Assembly (NCBI GenBank): GCA_020846655.1
Contig: JADLDL010000039.1
Location: forward strand, 1-64,000
Reading direction: 5' to 3'
Length of the DNA stretch: 64,000 nucleotides
From: Saprospiraceae bacterium
Lineage (GTDB): Bacteria; Bacteroidota; Bacteroidia; Chitinophagales; Saprospiraceae
The position numbers and the translations under genes are program-made. The notes beneath the pieces are model-generated. The model made no database searches. It worked only from the letters and a program-made list of their open reading frames with translations, and was not told the DNA's origin. Shown piece after piece: positions 9,359-18,659 of this stretch. Every line of letters starts with the position of its first letter. Positions within the stretch are counted from its first letter, which is position 1.

Positions 9359-10219
9359 ATGAAGAATATTCCAATCAGGCAAATTGCCGCTACCCACCAG
9401 GAAGAATGCGATGTGAGTCGTTTTAGCATCCGGGATCTGCGCTCGGTACTGAACGGAAAGGACCTGGTTCATCACCTGCACAAACATGACTTTTATTTCA
9501 TCCTGGCGGTAGAGGAAGGGCAGGGTATGCATGAAATCGACTTTGTCCGGTATGCTGTACGGGAAAATTCTATCTTTTTACTTCGCCCGGGCCAGGTACA
9601 TATGCTTCAACTAAATGCCGGCTGCCGGGGCTATTTGCTGGAGTTCGACACCTTGTTTTATCCGCCAAAGCACACGAAAGGGGATCACTGGAAAAAATCT
9701 ATTGGAAAAAATTTTTGCGCCATAGAAGACACCCGTTTTAAGAAACTGCTTTCCTTTTTGTCCATCATCGCTGCTGAATATTCCACCAAACAGCAGGGCT
9801 ACTGCGAGGCCATTAAAGCAAGCCTGGACCTGTTTTTTATAGAATTTGCCCGGGAAAGCAGCAGCCCCAAACCAGTTTTGCCAGGAACAAACAACTACAT
9901 GCAGGAACGCTACGAGGAATTGCTGCGCTTGTTGGAAGAAAAAATAACAGTGGAAAAAAGTGTTTCGCAATATGCAGAGTGGCTAAATGTGTCCGTCTAC
10001 CAGTTGAACGCCATCACCAAAGCATCTGTTGGCAAAACAACAGCAGCGCTCATCAACGAACAAATCATATTGGATGCAAAAAGATACCTGCTGGCCACCG
10101 CCAATCAAGTTAAGGATATTGCCTGGCATTTAGGGTACGAAGACCCGTCCTACTTTATCCGGTTCTTTAAAAAACATACAGGGCTGTCGCCAGATGCATT
10201 CCGGAAGAAGTTCAAATAA
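9359..10219 (+). CDS. AraC family transcriptional regulator
   Basis: N-terminal cupin-like region; C-terminal HTH ending DIAWHLGYEDPSYFIRFFKKHTGLSPDAFRK. Confidence 0.93.
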   Translation: MKNIPIRQIAATHQEECDVSRFSIRDLRSVLNGKDLVHHLHKHDFYFILAVEEGQGMHEIDFVRYAVRENSIFLLRPGQVHMLQLNAGCRGYLLEFDTLFYPPKHTKGDHWKKSIGKNFCAIEDTRFKKLLSFLSIIAAEYSTKQQGYCEAIKASLDLFFIEFARESSSPKPVLPGTNNYMQERYEELLRLLEEKITVEKSVSQYAEWLNVSVYQLNAITKASVGKTTAALINEQIILDAKRYLLATANQVKDIAWHLGYEDPSYFIRFFKKHTGLSPDAFRKKFK

Positions 10220-10268
10220 GTACCATCCATCTGGACAATTGTCCTACCAGACGCCATATTGCCCGGCC

Positions 10269-10276
10269 TACCTTTG
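10269..10276 (+). promoter_or_regulatory. Bacteroidota -7 type promoter element TACCTTTG
   Basis: Matches the TAnnTTTG consensus upstream of the ORF at 10314; the -33 element is not clear. Confidence 0.4.
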
Positions 10277-10313
10277 TGTGGTAAATTAAATTGTTCACAA
10301 AAAGGTCAAACAC

Positions 10314-10544
10314 ATGAAAGCAAAAGCCAGGCTCCGAACAGCAATTAAGATCTGGATGGTCATTTATCCTTCCATTACCTTGCTCCTGTTTCTTCTGGGC
10401 AAAGAATTGTCCATGCTCCCGTTATATCAACGAACCTTTATACTCACCATTATTTTGGTCCCCTGGATGGTTTTTGTGGGCCTTCCGTTTGTCGAACAGC
10501 TCATTCGCTGGTTTTCTGCAAAAGAGACGCCTGAACAGCAGTAA
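10314..10544 (+). CDS. Small membrane protein (two TM segments)
   Basis: Two hydrophobic segments; sits between the AraC and FAD-oxidoreductase genes. Confidence 0.65.
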   Translation: MKAKARLRTAIKIWMVIYPSITLLLFLLGKELSMLPLYQRTFILTIILVPWMVFVGLPFVEQLIRWFSAKETPEQQ

Positions 10545-10607
10545 AACCTGGCGACCCGGAAAGGGGTTTCAATAAGCCTTCTATTAGCACTATAAAATAT
10601 ATAGTAA

Positions 10608-11516
10608 ATGAAAAAGCAAAATTCATATGAGGTAATAATTGTCGGAGGAAGTTATAGCGGGCTTGCTGCCGGCATGGCATTGGGCAGAGCCTTGAGAAAT
10701 GTTTTAATTATAGATAGTGGCAACCCCTGTAACAAACAAACTCCGTATTCCCATAATTTCCTCACGAACGATGGCAGGACTCCAGCAGAAATTACCCACC
10801 TGGCCAAAGAGCAAGTACTGCGCTACAGTACCGTAGAATTTTTGAATGCCCGGGTATCGGCCGCTACCAAAACCGAAACCGGATTCGAATTGAAAACTGA
10901 GACCGGAGCATCCTTCAGCGCCCGAAAGGTGATCTTCGCGACAGGAGTAAAAGATACCATGCCTGATATTCCGGGCTTTTCCGAATGCTGGGGAATTAGC
11001 ATACTGCATTGTCCCTATTGTCATGGCTATGAAGTGCGCGGCCAAAACACCGGAATTCTGGCTAATGGCGACACCGCTCTTGAATTCTCCGCTTTGATTT
11101 CCAATTGGACAGATACTTTAACGCTATACACCAATGGCCCGGCAACACTATCGGAAGACCAGCTTATAAAACTCACCGCACACAAGATCAGCATAATAGA
11201 AAAAGAAGTTGCCCGGATAGAACACCAATCCGGACATATTGAACATATCGTTTTCAAAGATGGAACAAAAGCACCTTTAAAAGCGCTGTACGCACGCCTT
11301 CCCTTTGTGCAACACTCGTCTGTTCCGGAGTCGATGGGCTGTGAAATCTCTGCTGAGGGTTATTTGCTAACCGATGCTGCACAACGGACCAGTGTCCCGG
11401 GCGTCTTTGCCTGCGGAGACAATACGACACGCTTACGCACCGTAGCCAATGCCGTTTCGATGGGCACTACAACCGGGATGATGGTGAACAAAGCGCTCAT
11501 CGAAGAAGACTTCTAA
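10608..11516 (+). CDS. NAD(P)/FAD-dependent oxidoreductase, thioredoxin reductase-like with a CPYCHGYE redox motif
   Basis: VIIVGGSYSGLAAGMALGR, HCPYCHGYEVRGQ, GVFACGDNTTRLRTVANAVSMG. Confidence 0.9.
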   Translation: MKKQNSYEVIIVGGSYSGLAAGMALGRALRNVLIIDSGNPCNKQTPYSHNFLTNDGRTPAEITHLAKEQVLRYSTVEFLNARVSAATKTETGFELKTETGASFSARKVIFATGVKDTMPDIPGFSECWGISILHCPYCHGYEVRGQNTGILANGDTALEFSALISNWTDTLTLYTNGPATLSEDQLIKLTAHKISIIEKEVARIEHQSGHIEHIVFKDGTKAPLKALYARLPFVQHSSVPESMGCEISAEGYLLTDAAQRTSVPGVFACGDNTTRLRTVANAVSMGTTTGMMVNKALIEEDF

Positions 11517-11655
11517 GGGCTTATCACGCAATACTTCCCTTTCTTTCCTGGTGATATTCCGGTTACCATGCAACAACTGGAATACGGCTTTCGAAAGGCT
11601 GTGTTTGGAGCAAATACAGGCCAGGTGATAAAACCATACTAACCCAGCCCCCCGG

Positions 11656-11956
11656 CAGGGCAAAAGCATCAAAAATGAAGGGTGCAAATGTTTTGTTCCG
11701 TTTCCGAGCGCAGCGAGGGAACGGATTCCAGCGCAAGGCCAAGAAAATTGATGGATAATCCATTGTAACGGGTTAGCCTCCTGACCTCGGAGAGGTCTAA
11801 CGTTTGTAGCAACGTAGGGCAAATTGTTTTTTAGAGCGAGAAGAGCCGCGAGCATTATTTTGAGCGGCTCTTCTCGCTGCAAAAAATCATTATCCGCATA
11901 TTGCTACAAACCTTGGACCTCTCCGAGGTCCTATGGTTTTTGATGCGTTTGCCCTG
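11656..11956. repeat. Composite nested inverted-repeat (MITE-like) element
   Basis: Outer arms cagggcaaaagcatcaaaaa (11656-11675) / complement at 11937-11956 (19 of 20); inner arms gacctcggagaggtc (11783-11797 / 11916-11930) and tttgtagcaa (11803-11812 / 11901-11910); central perfect 15-bp hairpin 11835-11849 / 11864-11878. Confidence 0.85.
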
Positions 11957-11991
11957 AGCCCCCCCGGTATTACCGACACTTTCAGGCTCTC

Positions 11992-12077
11992 CCATTCAAC
12001 CCTCCAACCTTCAAACCATTCAACCATCCAACCTTCAAACCTTCCAACCATCCAACCTTTCAACCATCCAACCCTCC
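11992..12077. repeat. Octamer tandem array CC(A/C/T)T(T/C)CAA, the complement family of the 9194 array
   Basis: Ten consecutive 8-bp units ccattcaa ccctccaa ccttcaaa ccattcaa ccatccaa ccttcaaa ccttccaa ccatccaa cctttcaa ccatccaa. Confidence 0.95.
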
Positions 12078-12231
12078 TCCCCGCCCAACCTTTTGGGCAA
12101 TGCCGGTGGTCTTTGATGGAGAAACAGGTGCACACGGCAGCATTGGATGCAGATGTGTTAAAATAGCAGCATGGAATTCTGCTTGTAGAAAGGCAGAAGA
12201 CTACAGAGTTGGCCCCCGGGACACCGGCGGG

Positions 12232-13047
12232 TCAACTTTTTTTAGGCTTGGTGCCGCGTGGCAGGGCCAGGGCTGGGTTGATGTTCTTCGACAGGTTCAG
12301 GTACAAGTCGCGCAGTTCGGGGTATGGTTTCAACTGCTCCACATGCCGCAAAATGGTATCGACATCTCCCCGAACGGCCGGTCCGGTTTGCATACGGGCC
12401 GGCGACTCCTGCAGGGCTTTGGCCAGGGTTTCCTCCATCAGCGGGTGCAGCATGTCGAACGGCAAATCCGTGTCTTCCAGAATTTTTTCGGCGATGGCAA
12501 AACAGTGGTTGGCAAAATTATTGGCAAAAACTGCCGCCACGTGCAGCACAGCACGTTGTTCGTCGTTCACCTGGTACACGAGGTTGCCAATCACTTTGGC
12601 CACTTTTTTCAAAAAAGCCAGGTCCGCTTCCCGCTGTGCATCCACACAAAATGGAATTTTTGACCAAATGGGCATGCGCGTAGGCGAAAAGGACTGCAGC
12701 GGATAAAACACACCAAAGCGCTCAAAATAAGGCGCCAAAACAGCGCCCGGTGTAGCGCCCGAGGTATGGGTCACCAGGGTTTCGGCCACGTATGGCGCCA
12801 GTAGCCGGGCCACCGGTTCGATGGCGTCGTCGCGAACAGCCAGAATCACCCAGTCGGCATCCTGCCGGATCTCCGACCAATCGTCCGACCAGTCGGTCCG
12901 CAGCAATTCCGCCAGCGCCCGGGCATGCGCAGCCGTTCGGCTGATCACTTGTGCCACCGGCAAGCCCTTGCCTTTGAGGCGCTGGGCCAGGTGGGTGCCG
13001 ATGCGGCCGGCTCCAACAAGCACTATCGTAGGCGTAGTCATAGGCAA
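12232..13047 (-). CDS. Rossmann-fold DUF2520 domain protein
   Basis: IVLVGAGRIGTHLAQRL, VTHTSGATPGAVLAPYFERFGVFYPLQSFS, HVAAVFANNFANHCFAIAEKIL. Confidence 0.88.
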   Translation of the reverse strand: MPMTTPTIVLVGAGRIGTHLAQRLKGKGLPVAQVISRTAAHARALAELLRTDWSDDWSEIRQDADWVILAVRDDAIEPVARLLAPYVAETLVTHTSGATPGAVLAPYFERFGVFYPLQSFSPTRMPIWSKIPFCVDAQREADLAFLKKVAKVIGNLVYQVNDEQRAVLHVAAVFANNFANHCFAIAEKILEDTDLPFDMLHPLMEETLAKALQESPARMQTGPAVRGDVDTILRHVEQLKPYPELRDLYLNLSKNINPALALPRGTKPKKS

Positions 13048-13092
13048 TACATTAGGTGAAACAAGGCCCCAAGCCCCACTTGCGTCTCTACA

Positions 13093-14802
13093 TTAATACC
13101 CGCCTGCGGCATCGTCGCCGCGATAATCCGCTACCGCGCGGAGTTTGCCGCTGCCCGGTTCGCGAAAAATAGCCTCCACCCGCCCAATGGGGCTGCGGGG
13201 TGTCACGGTGTGTCCCATGGCCTCCAGCGCCGGAATCAGTTCTTCAGAAAACGCGTTTTCTTCGATCTGGATGGCGTCGGGCAGCCATTGGTGGTGAAAC
13301 CGTTTGTTGTGCACCGCTTCGCGCAGGGGCAGATCGAAGGCATACACGTTCAGGAGCACCTGAAACACAGAGGTAGGTATCGTTGTGCCGCCGGGCGTAC
13401 CAACCACCAGCGACAGTTTGCCGTCGCGGGTGACGATCGTAGGCGTCATACTGCTGAGGGGGCGTTTGTTGCCGGCCACGGCATTGGCCTTACCGCCGAT
13501 GGCGCCGTACAGGTTCGGGGCGCCTGGTTTGGCGCTGAAATCATCCATTTCATTGTTGAGGATAAATCCGCCGCCACTCACCACCACCCGGCTGCCATAG
13601 GCATCGTTGAGGGTAGTGGTCACAGACACGGCGTTGCCTTCGGCATCCACGATGCTGAAATGTGTGGTTTCGTCGCTCTCCTTGGGTTGGCCGGCTTTCA
13701 GGGTTTTGCTGCGAGTGGCCTTTTGCGGGTCAAAATCGGCCATCCGGCTGCTCAGGTAAGCCGGGTCGGCCAGGCCTTTGGCCGGCACCTTCCAGAAATC
13801 GGGGTCGCCCATGTGCTCGGCCCGGTCGGCAAATGCCCGACGTTCTACTTCGGCCATCAGGTGGATCGCCGCAGCGGAATGAAAACCCATGCTTTTCAGG
13901 TCCTGCGTACCCAGCATGCCCAGCATTTGCTGCAACAGCAAGCCCCCACTGCTGGGCGGTGGCATAGACAGAATGTGCACCCCCCGCCAGTCGAACTCCA
14001 GCGGCTTGCGCCACACAGAGTGGTAATTCTGGAGATCGGCTTCTGTGATCAGTCCATGTTGTTTCGACATTTCGAGGAGGATCAGGATGGCCGTACCGCC
14101 GCCATAAAAGCCTTCGCGGCCTTCGCCGGCAATGCGCCGGAGGGTCTGCGCCAGGTCTTTTTGGATGAGCCAGTCGCCGGGCTCCCAGGCTTGCATTTTG
14201 ACAAAACTGGGCGTGATTTTGCAGTTTTTTATAAACGCGATTTTTTCCTCGTTCAGTTGTTTGGCCTCTTGTTCGGTGATTTGGTAGCCGCGTTCGGCCA
14301 AATCGATAGCGGGTTGCAGCAATTGACCCCAGGGCAAACGGCCGTATTTGCGGTGGGCTTCCCACATGCCGTCGACAGTGCCCGGCACACCGCAGGCAAA
14401 AATGCCAAAGCGGCTTTTGTTGGGCAGCACTTTGCCGCTCGAATCCTGAAACATAGTTTCCGTAGCGGCAGCCGGCGCTTTTTCCCGAAAATCGAGCGCA
14501 GCAGCCTTGCCCGCTTTGTCGCGGTAGAGCAGAAACCCGCCGCCGCCAATGTTGCCCGCCTGCGGGTACACCACCGCCAGGGCAAACTGAACGGCTACCG
14601 CCGCGTCGACAGCCGTGCCCCCGCGCCGCAAAATATCGAGGCCGGTTTGGGTAGCGAGGGGGTGCGCCGACACGACCGCCGCCGTATCCGCCAGCACTTC
14701 TTTTTCAACGGTGTAAGGAAAGGGGACAATCGGCTGGGCCGAACAGGCGGCGCTGCCGAGAAAGAGAATAAAAAGCAAGGCGTTTTTACTCAATACATTC
14801 AT
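13093..14802 (-). CDS. ggt: Gamma-glutamyltransferase
   Basis: GGTAVDAAVAVQFALAVVYPQAGNIGGGGFLLYR, ETTHFSIVDAEGNAVSVTTTLN, PLSSMTPTIV; signal peptide after MNVLSKNAL. Confidence 0.95.
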   Translation of the reverse strand: MNVLSKNALLFILFLGSAACSAQPIVPFPYTVEKEVLADTAAVVSAHPLATQTGLDILRRGGTAVDAAVAVQFALAVVYPQAGNIGGGGFLLYRDKAGKAAALDFREKAPAAATETMFQDSSGKVLPNKSRFGIFACGVPGTVDGMWEAHRKYGRLPWGQLLQPAIDLAERGYQITEQEAKQLNEEKIAFIKNCKITPSFVKMQAWEPGDWLIQKDLAQTLRRIAGEGREGFYGGGTAILILLEMSKQHGLITEADLQNYHSVWRKPLEFDWRGVHILSMPPPSSGGLLLQQMLGMLGTQDLKSMGFHSAAAIHLMAEVERRAFADRAEHMGDPDFWKVPAKGLADPAYLSSRMADFDPQKATRSKTLKAGQPKESDETTHFSIVDAEGNAVSVTTTLNDAYGSRVVVSGGGFILNNEMDDFSAKPGAPNLYGAIGGKANAVAGNKRPLSSMTPTIVTRDGKLSLVVGTPGGTTIPTSVFQVLLNVYAFDLPLREAVHNKRFHHQWLPDAIQIEENAFSEELIPALEAMGHTVTPRSPIGRVEAIFREPGSGKLRAVADYRGDDAAGGY

Positions 14803-14939
14803 ATTTGCATTTGGATGTAACGGCTGGAAAATGCCGGTTTGATCAACGAATTGAAGAAATACTGCCACAAACGTAGAGCATTTCAGGTAATGATCTGTGC
14901 TGCGCCTGCGCTGTTTGCAAAACCTTTATCCGAATACCC

Positions 14940-15428
14940 ATGTGGACACAAGCCGAAACGCTGGAAAAAATACGCCCGATCCTGGAGCAAAAGGGCATTT
15001 TGTACCAAAAAAACAAAAACGTGTATGCCCGCGCGGCTGAGGCCCGCGAACGAATCGACTCCTATACCGCCGACGGCCTGGAAACCACCAATGCAGCCCA
15101 TGCCGGCGATTTTATCGTCCGCAACCAAACCGGGGCCGCCGAAGAGTATATCGTGCCGGCGCACAAATTCAACCAGCGCTACGTTTGGCTCCGCGAACAC
15201 GAAGAGGGCTGGGCGGAATACCAGTCGCTGGGCCAGGTGATTGCCCTGGAACTGGACGACGAAACCTTGTCGACGCTGGAGATGCCCGACACGTTTCATT
15301 TCACAGCGCCCTGGGGCGAGGCGATGGTGGCCAAAACCGGCGATTTCCTTGTCGGCCCGCCGGCATTGACAGAAGTTTACCGGATCGCCCGCCAAGAGTT
15401 TTTTGAAACCTACCGAAAAGCAGACTAG
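14940..15428 (+). CDS. Conserved hypothetical protein with two GDF(I/L)V motifs (PGDYG-like)
   Basis: Intact ORF with codon pattern consistent with coding; AGDFIV and TGDFLV segments. Confidence 0.6.
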   Translation: MWTQAETLEKIRPILEQKGILYQKNKNVYARAAEARERIDSYTADGLETTNAAHAGDFIVRNQTGAAEEYIVPAHKFNQRYVWLREHEEGWAEYQSLGQVIALELDDETLSTLEMPDTFHFTAPWGEAMVAKTGDFLVGPPALTEVYRIARQEFFETYRKAD

Positions 15429-15448
15429 CCCTCCACAAACGCATAGAA

Positions 15449-15928
15449 ATGGCTTCCGAAACCTACCAGTTGCTGGACGATGATCTCCACCAAAACACCG
15501 AAGCGGGCACGCCCGTGACAGCCGAACTGGCCCAATTGTTTGAAAAAACAGGTTATTGGGCCAAAATACTGGCCGTAACCAATTTCTTGAACGCCGTGAT
15601 GCAGATGGTTTTTCTCGTCTCCATCACCTCTTCCGTTCAATACGCGTATTACAGGGGTTATACCTCAGATATCTGGATCAGTTTGGTGGTGATCGCAGCG
15701 ATGCTTGCGGCTGCGATATTATCTGTGTTCAACGGCATTTATTTGTGGCGTTATGCCCTCAATATCAATCAGGCACTGCTGTTTGACGACTCCCAGGAGG
15801 TCACTTTGTCGTTTTCCAGCCTCAACAAGTATTTCAAAATGCTGGGCTGGATGACGATTTTGTTCATGGCCACCACCCTGGTTTCTTTTTTATATTTCCT
15901 GTTAAAAGATACCAGCCGAGCCTTTTAG
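15449..15928 (+). CDS. Membrane protein, DUF5362-like
   Basis: Four hydrophobic segments; similar layout to the adjacent 16004 ORF. Confidence 0.65.
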   Translation: MASETYQLLDDDLHQNTEAGTPVTAELAQLFEKTGYWAKILAVTNFLNAVMQMVFLVSITSSVQYAYYRGYTSDIWISLVVIAAMLAAAILSVFNGIYLWRYALNINQALLFDDSQEVTLSFSSLNKYFKMLGWMTILFMATTLVSFLYFLLKDTSRAF

Positions 15929-16003
15929 GTAGGTTACCTGTTTTTTATCTCGATCTGGAATTAAACCGCCGTTTTTTAACTACCGCCAACCCTACATTTC
16001 ACC

Positions 16004-16441
16004 ATGGAGCCCACCGAACCGAAACAAGTACCACCCGCAGCTGCGGGATTGTTTATCCCGGCAGAAGCCAAATCCTATTTTCGCAACATGGCGCGCTGGT
16101 GCCGGCTCGTGGGCATTGGCGGAATTCTGGTATGCGTTGTACTTGGCGCTATACTTTCAGGAATTTTATATATCCTGCAATTTGAGAATACCGGCCCCTG
16201 GCGAAACCGGGTAGGGATGATGGTGGCGGGCTATGGTACCTTGTTCATCTTCTTGTTGCTCCTTACTATTTTCATCCTCCGGTTTAGCAATGGCATGTTC
16301 CGGGCAGCCCGTTTTGATCAAATGCGGGATACCCGAAACGGTTTTGTTAACCTGCTCGCCTTTCTCCGGTTGGCAGGCATATTGTCCATGCTTATCCTGT
16401 TCGGTCAATTGCTCTTGGCGACGGCACTTTTTCTTTCCTAG
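16004..16441 (+). CDS. Membrane protein, possible divergent paralog of 15449-15928
   Basis: TM layout and MARWCRLVGIGGILVC / LLAFLRLAGILSMLILF segments. Confidence 0.6.
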   Translation: MEPTEPKQVPPAAAGLFIPAEAKSYFRNMARWCRLVGIGGILVCVVLGAILSGILYILQFENTGPWRNRVGMMVAGYGTLFIFLLLLTIFILRFSNGMFRAARFDQMRDTRNGFVNLLAFLRLAGILSMLILFGQLLLATALFLS

Positions 16442-18351
16442 GGCATCCATTCCAGCAACAACGCCGTATTGGCCGGCAGTGTCCATGGCGCGGCCCGTTC
16501 CCAAATTTTTCCGGAAAGCACCTCTTTCGCCCGGGTGAATCCTTGCAAACGTTCGGCAAAACGATCCAGGCCGATGGTTTTTTCCTGCCCGGCCGTATTC
16601 AGCAGTACCATAACGGTTTTGTCGGCGTCGTAGCGGAAATAGCAGTAGACGCCGTTTTCCGGCGCAAATTGCATGAGTTTGCCCGTTTGAAGGGCCGGCG
16701 TGGCATTGCGGTACCGGATAAGGCTGCGCGTAAATTCGAAAGCCTCGTTTTCGCGGGCCGTGCGGCCGGCAGCCGTGAACTTGTTGGCCGGATCGCCGGG
16801 CCAGCCCCCGGGAAATTCCCGACGCAAGGCATCGTCGCCCGCTTCCTTTTTGCCCGTGCTGAGTATTTCAGTACCGTAGTACAACTGCGGTATGCCGCGC
16901 GTACTCAGCAGGAACACCAGCCCGCTTTTAAATTTGTTCAGGTCCTCGCCAACGACCGAAAAAAAGCGGGTCATGTCGTGGTTATCGAGCATGACGACGT
17001 TTTTAAACGGATCCTTGTAAAAATAATCCTGCGCCAGGGTGTAGTAAATCCGCGCAGCGCCCTCTGTCCAACCCTGTTCACGGGTCAGGGCCTCCTGGAT
17101 CGCAAAGCAGAGTTGAAAATCGACGACGCCCGGCAGGTGGGAGTTAAACCCGGCTCGCGCCATGGGTTGCCCATCCGCAAAAAAGCCCTGGATCAGCACC
17201 GAATGTTCCCAGATTTCGCCAAACAGGTGAATCGACGGGTATTCGGCGCGCAGGGCGCTGCACCAGCGGCTCATAAACGCCTGATCGCAAAAGGAATAGG
17301 TATCGATGCGGTAGGCGTCCAGGCCGGAAAATTCCACCCACCAAATGGCTTGCTGGACGAGGTAATTGGCCAGTTGGGGCTGTTGCTGGTTCAGGTCGGG
17401 CATGGCCGAGGCGAACCACCCTTCGTTGAAGCGTTTTTTGTCCCAATCGGAAGCGTAGGGATCGAGCACGGAGGGCGCCCGGCTGTTGGTATAGGTCATT
17501 TCGGGCCAGGTATGGATCCAGTCTTTCGTGGGTGGGTCCATGGCCCAGGGGTGCCCGTCGCCGATGTGGTTGGGCACTACGTCGCGCACCACTTTGATGC
17601 CCCGGAGGTGGCACTGATTGACCAGCTCGCGGTAGAGCTCGTTGGTGCCCATCCGGCGGTCTATGCGATACAGGTCGGTGATGGCGTAGCCGTGGTAGGA
17701 GGTGCGGCGTTGGTTGTTTTCCAATTCCGGATTGAGCCAAAGGGCCGTAACACCCAGGTCCTGGAGGTAATCCAGGTGATCGCTAATGCCTTTGAGGTCG
17801 CCACCGTGGCGGCCATCGTGCAATTGCCGATGCGTGCCCTCGTACAGGCCCGGCACGGAGTCGTTGGCCGGGTCGCCGTTGGCAAAACGATCCGGAAAAA
17901 TCATATACAACACGTCGCGACTGTCCAGCCCCTGGGCTTTGGGGCCTTTGGAGCGCGGCAGCACCGGGAATTCATGGATAAAAACGGCTTGCCCATCGGG
18001 TGGGGTAAAATATATCGGCACGCGTTGCGGTGTGGCTTCCGGCGCCAGAGCCAGGGTGATGAACAGGTAGTTCGGACTGTCGCCCGGCCTTACCTTCCGC
18101 AACGTGACCCCCTCGGTTTTGCCCAAATGCACGGCACACCGCGCCACATTGGCGCGGCGCACCAGCAGTTCTACCTCCCGGTGCTGCATATGGGTCCACC
18201 AATTCGGCGGTTCCACCAAAATATCCTCCCGAATGGCCGATACCGTTCGGCTGGGCAAAGCCTTGCGGTGTGGGTTTCCAACATAGTTTTTACAAGCAAT
18301 ACCATTCAAGGCCCCGGCACAAACCAGAAGCCAAACCCGCATACTGAACAT
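16438..18351 (-). CDS. GH13 alpha-amylase family (cyclomaltodextrinase/neopullulanase-like)
   Basis: DVVPNHIGDGHPW, GLDAYRIDTYSFCD, LFGEIWEHS, NVVMLDNHDMTRF; N-terminal CBM-like region. Confidence 0.92.
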   Translation of the reverse strand: MFSMRVWLLVCAGALNGIACKNYVGNPHRKALPSRTVSAIREDILVEPPNWWTHMQHREVELLVRRANVARCAVHLGKTEGVTLRKVRPGDSPNYLFITLALAPEATPQRVPIYFTPPDGQAVFIHEFPVLPRSKGPKAQGLDSRDVLYMIFPDRFANGDPANDSVPGLYEGTHRQLHDGRHGGDLKGISDHLDYLQDLGVTALWLNPELENNQRRTSYHGYAITDLYRIDRRMGTNELYRELVNQCHLRGIKVVRDVVPNHIGDGHPWAMDPPTKDWIHTWPEMTYTNSRAPSVLDPYASDWDKKRFNEGWFASAMPDLNQQQPQLANYLVQQAIWWVEFSGLDAYRIDTYSFCDQAFMSRWCSALRAEYPSIHLFGEIWEHSVLIQGFFADGQPMARAGFNSHLPGVVDFQLCFAIQEALTREQGWTEGAARIYYTLAQDYFYKDPFKNVVMLDNHDMTRFFSVVGEDLNKFKSGLVFLLSTRGIPQLYYGTEILSTGKKEAGDDALRREFPGGWPGDPANKFTAAGRTARENEAFEFTRSLIRYRNATPALQTGKLMQFAPENGVYCYFRYDADKTVMVLLNTAGQEKTIGLDRFAERLQGFTRAKEVLSGKIWERAAPWTLPANTALLLEWMP

Positions 18352-18369
18352 AGCCGTTACAATTGTTTA

Positions 18370-18621
18370 TTATTTGGCGCCGCGCACCAGGCCAATGACA
18401 AACATAAGCACCAATGCCCCGATGACGCCCGTGATAATGTGACTCACCAGCCCTCTACCTATCGAAACCCCGAGCTGTTGAAACAACCAGGTGCCGATGA
18501 AGGCGCCGACTATACCGATCACGATATTACCGATCAAGCCGAAGCCAAACCCTTGGCGGATAACCCCTGCCAGCCAACCGATGACGGCGCCAATGATGAG
18601 GGTGTAAATTAGATGTTCCAT
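18370..18621 (-). CDS. GlsB/YeaQ/YmgE family stress-response membrane protein
   Basis: IIGAVIGWLAGVIRQGFGFGLIGNIVIGIVGAFIGTWLF. Confidence 0.88.
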   Translation of the reverse strand: MEHLIYTLIIGAVIGWLAGVIRQGFGFGLIGNIVIGIVGAFIGTWLFQQLGVSIGRGLVSHIITGVIGALVLMFVIGLVRGAK

Positions 18622-18659
18622 AGTGGTATAGGTTTAGACAGTGTAGAAATCGGGTGATG

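Noticed and set aside
9359-12077. Transposon or prophage origin for the repeat-bracketed block
   Set aside because: No transposase, integrase or phage gene and no clear target-site duplication; kept only as an accessory island with flanking arrays.
11890-12166. Two ORFs rich in GWMVG/FEGW or STLQPSNHS repeats
   Set aside because: Translations of the octamer array at 11992-12077, not proteins.
13210-14820. 536-aa plus-strand ORF
   Set aside because: Antisense shadow of the gamma-glutamyltransferase gene.
16543-18612. 689-aa plus-strand ORF
   Set aside because: Antisense to a clear GH13 gene (16438-18351) and part of the GlsB gene; no recognisable motifs; long antisense frames are common here because of GC-rich codon bias.
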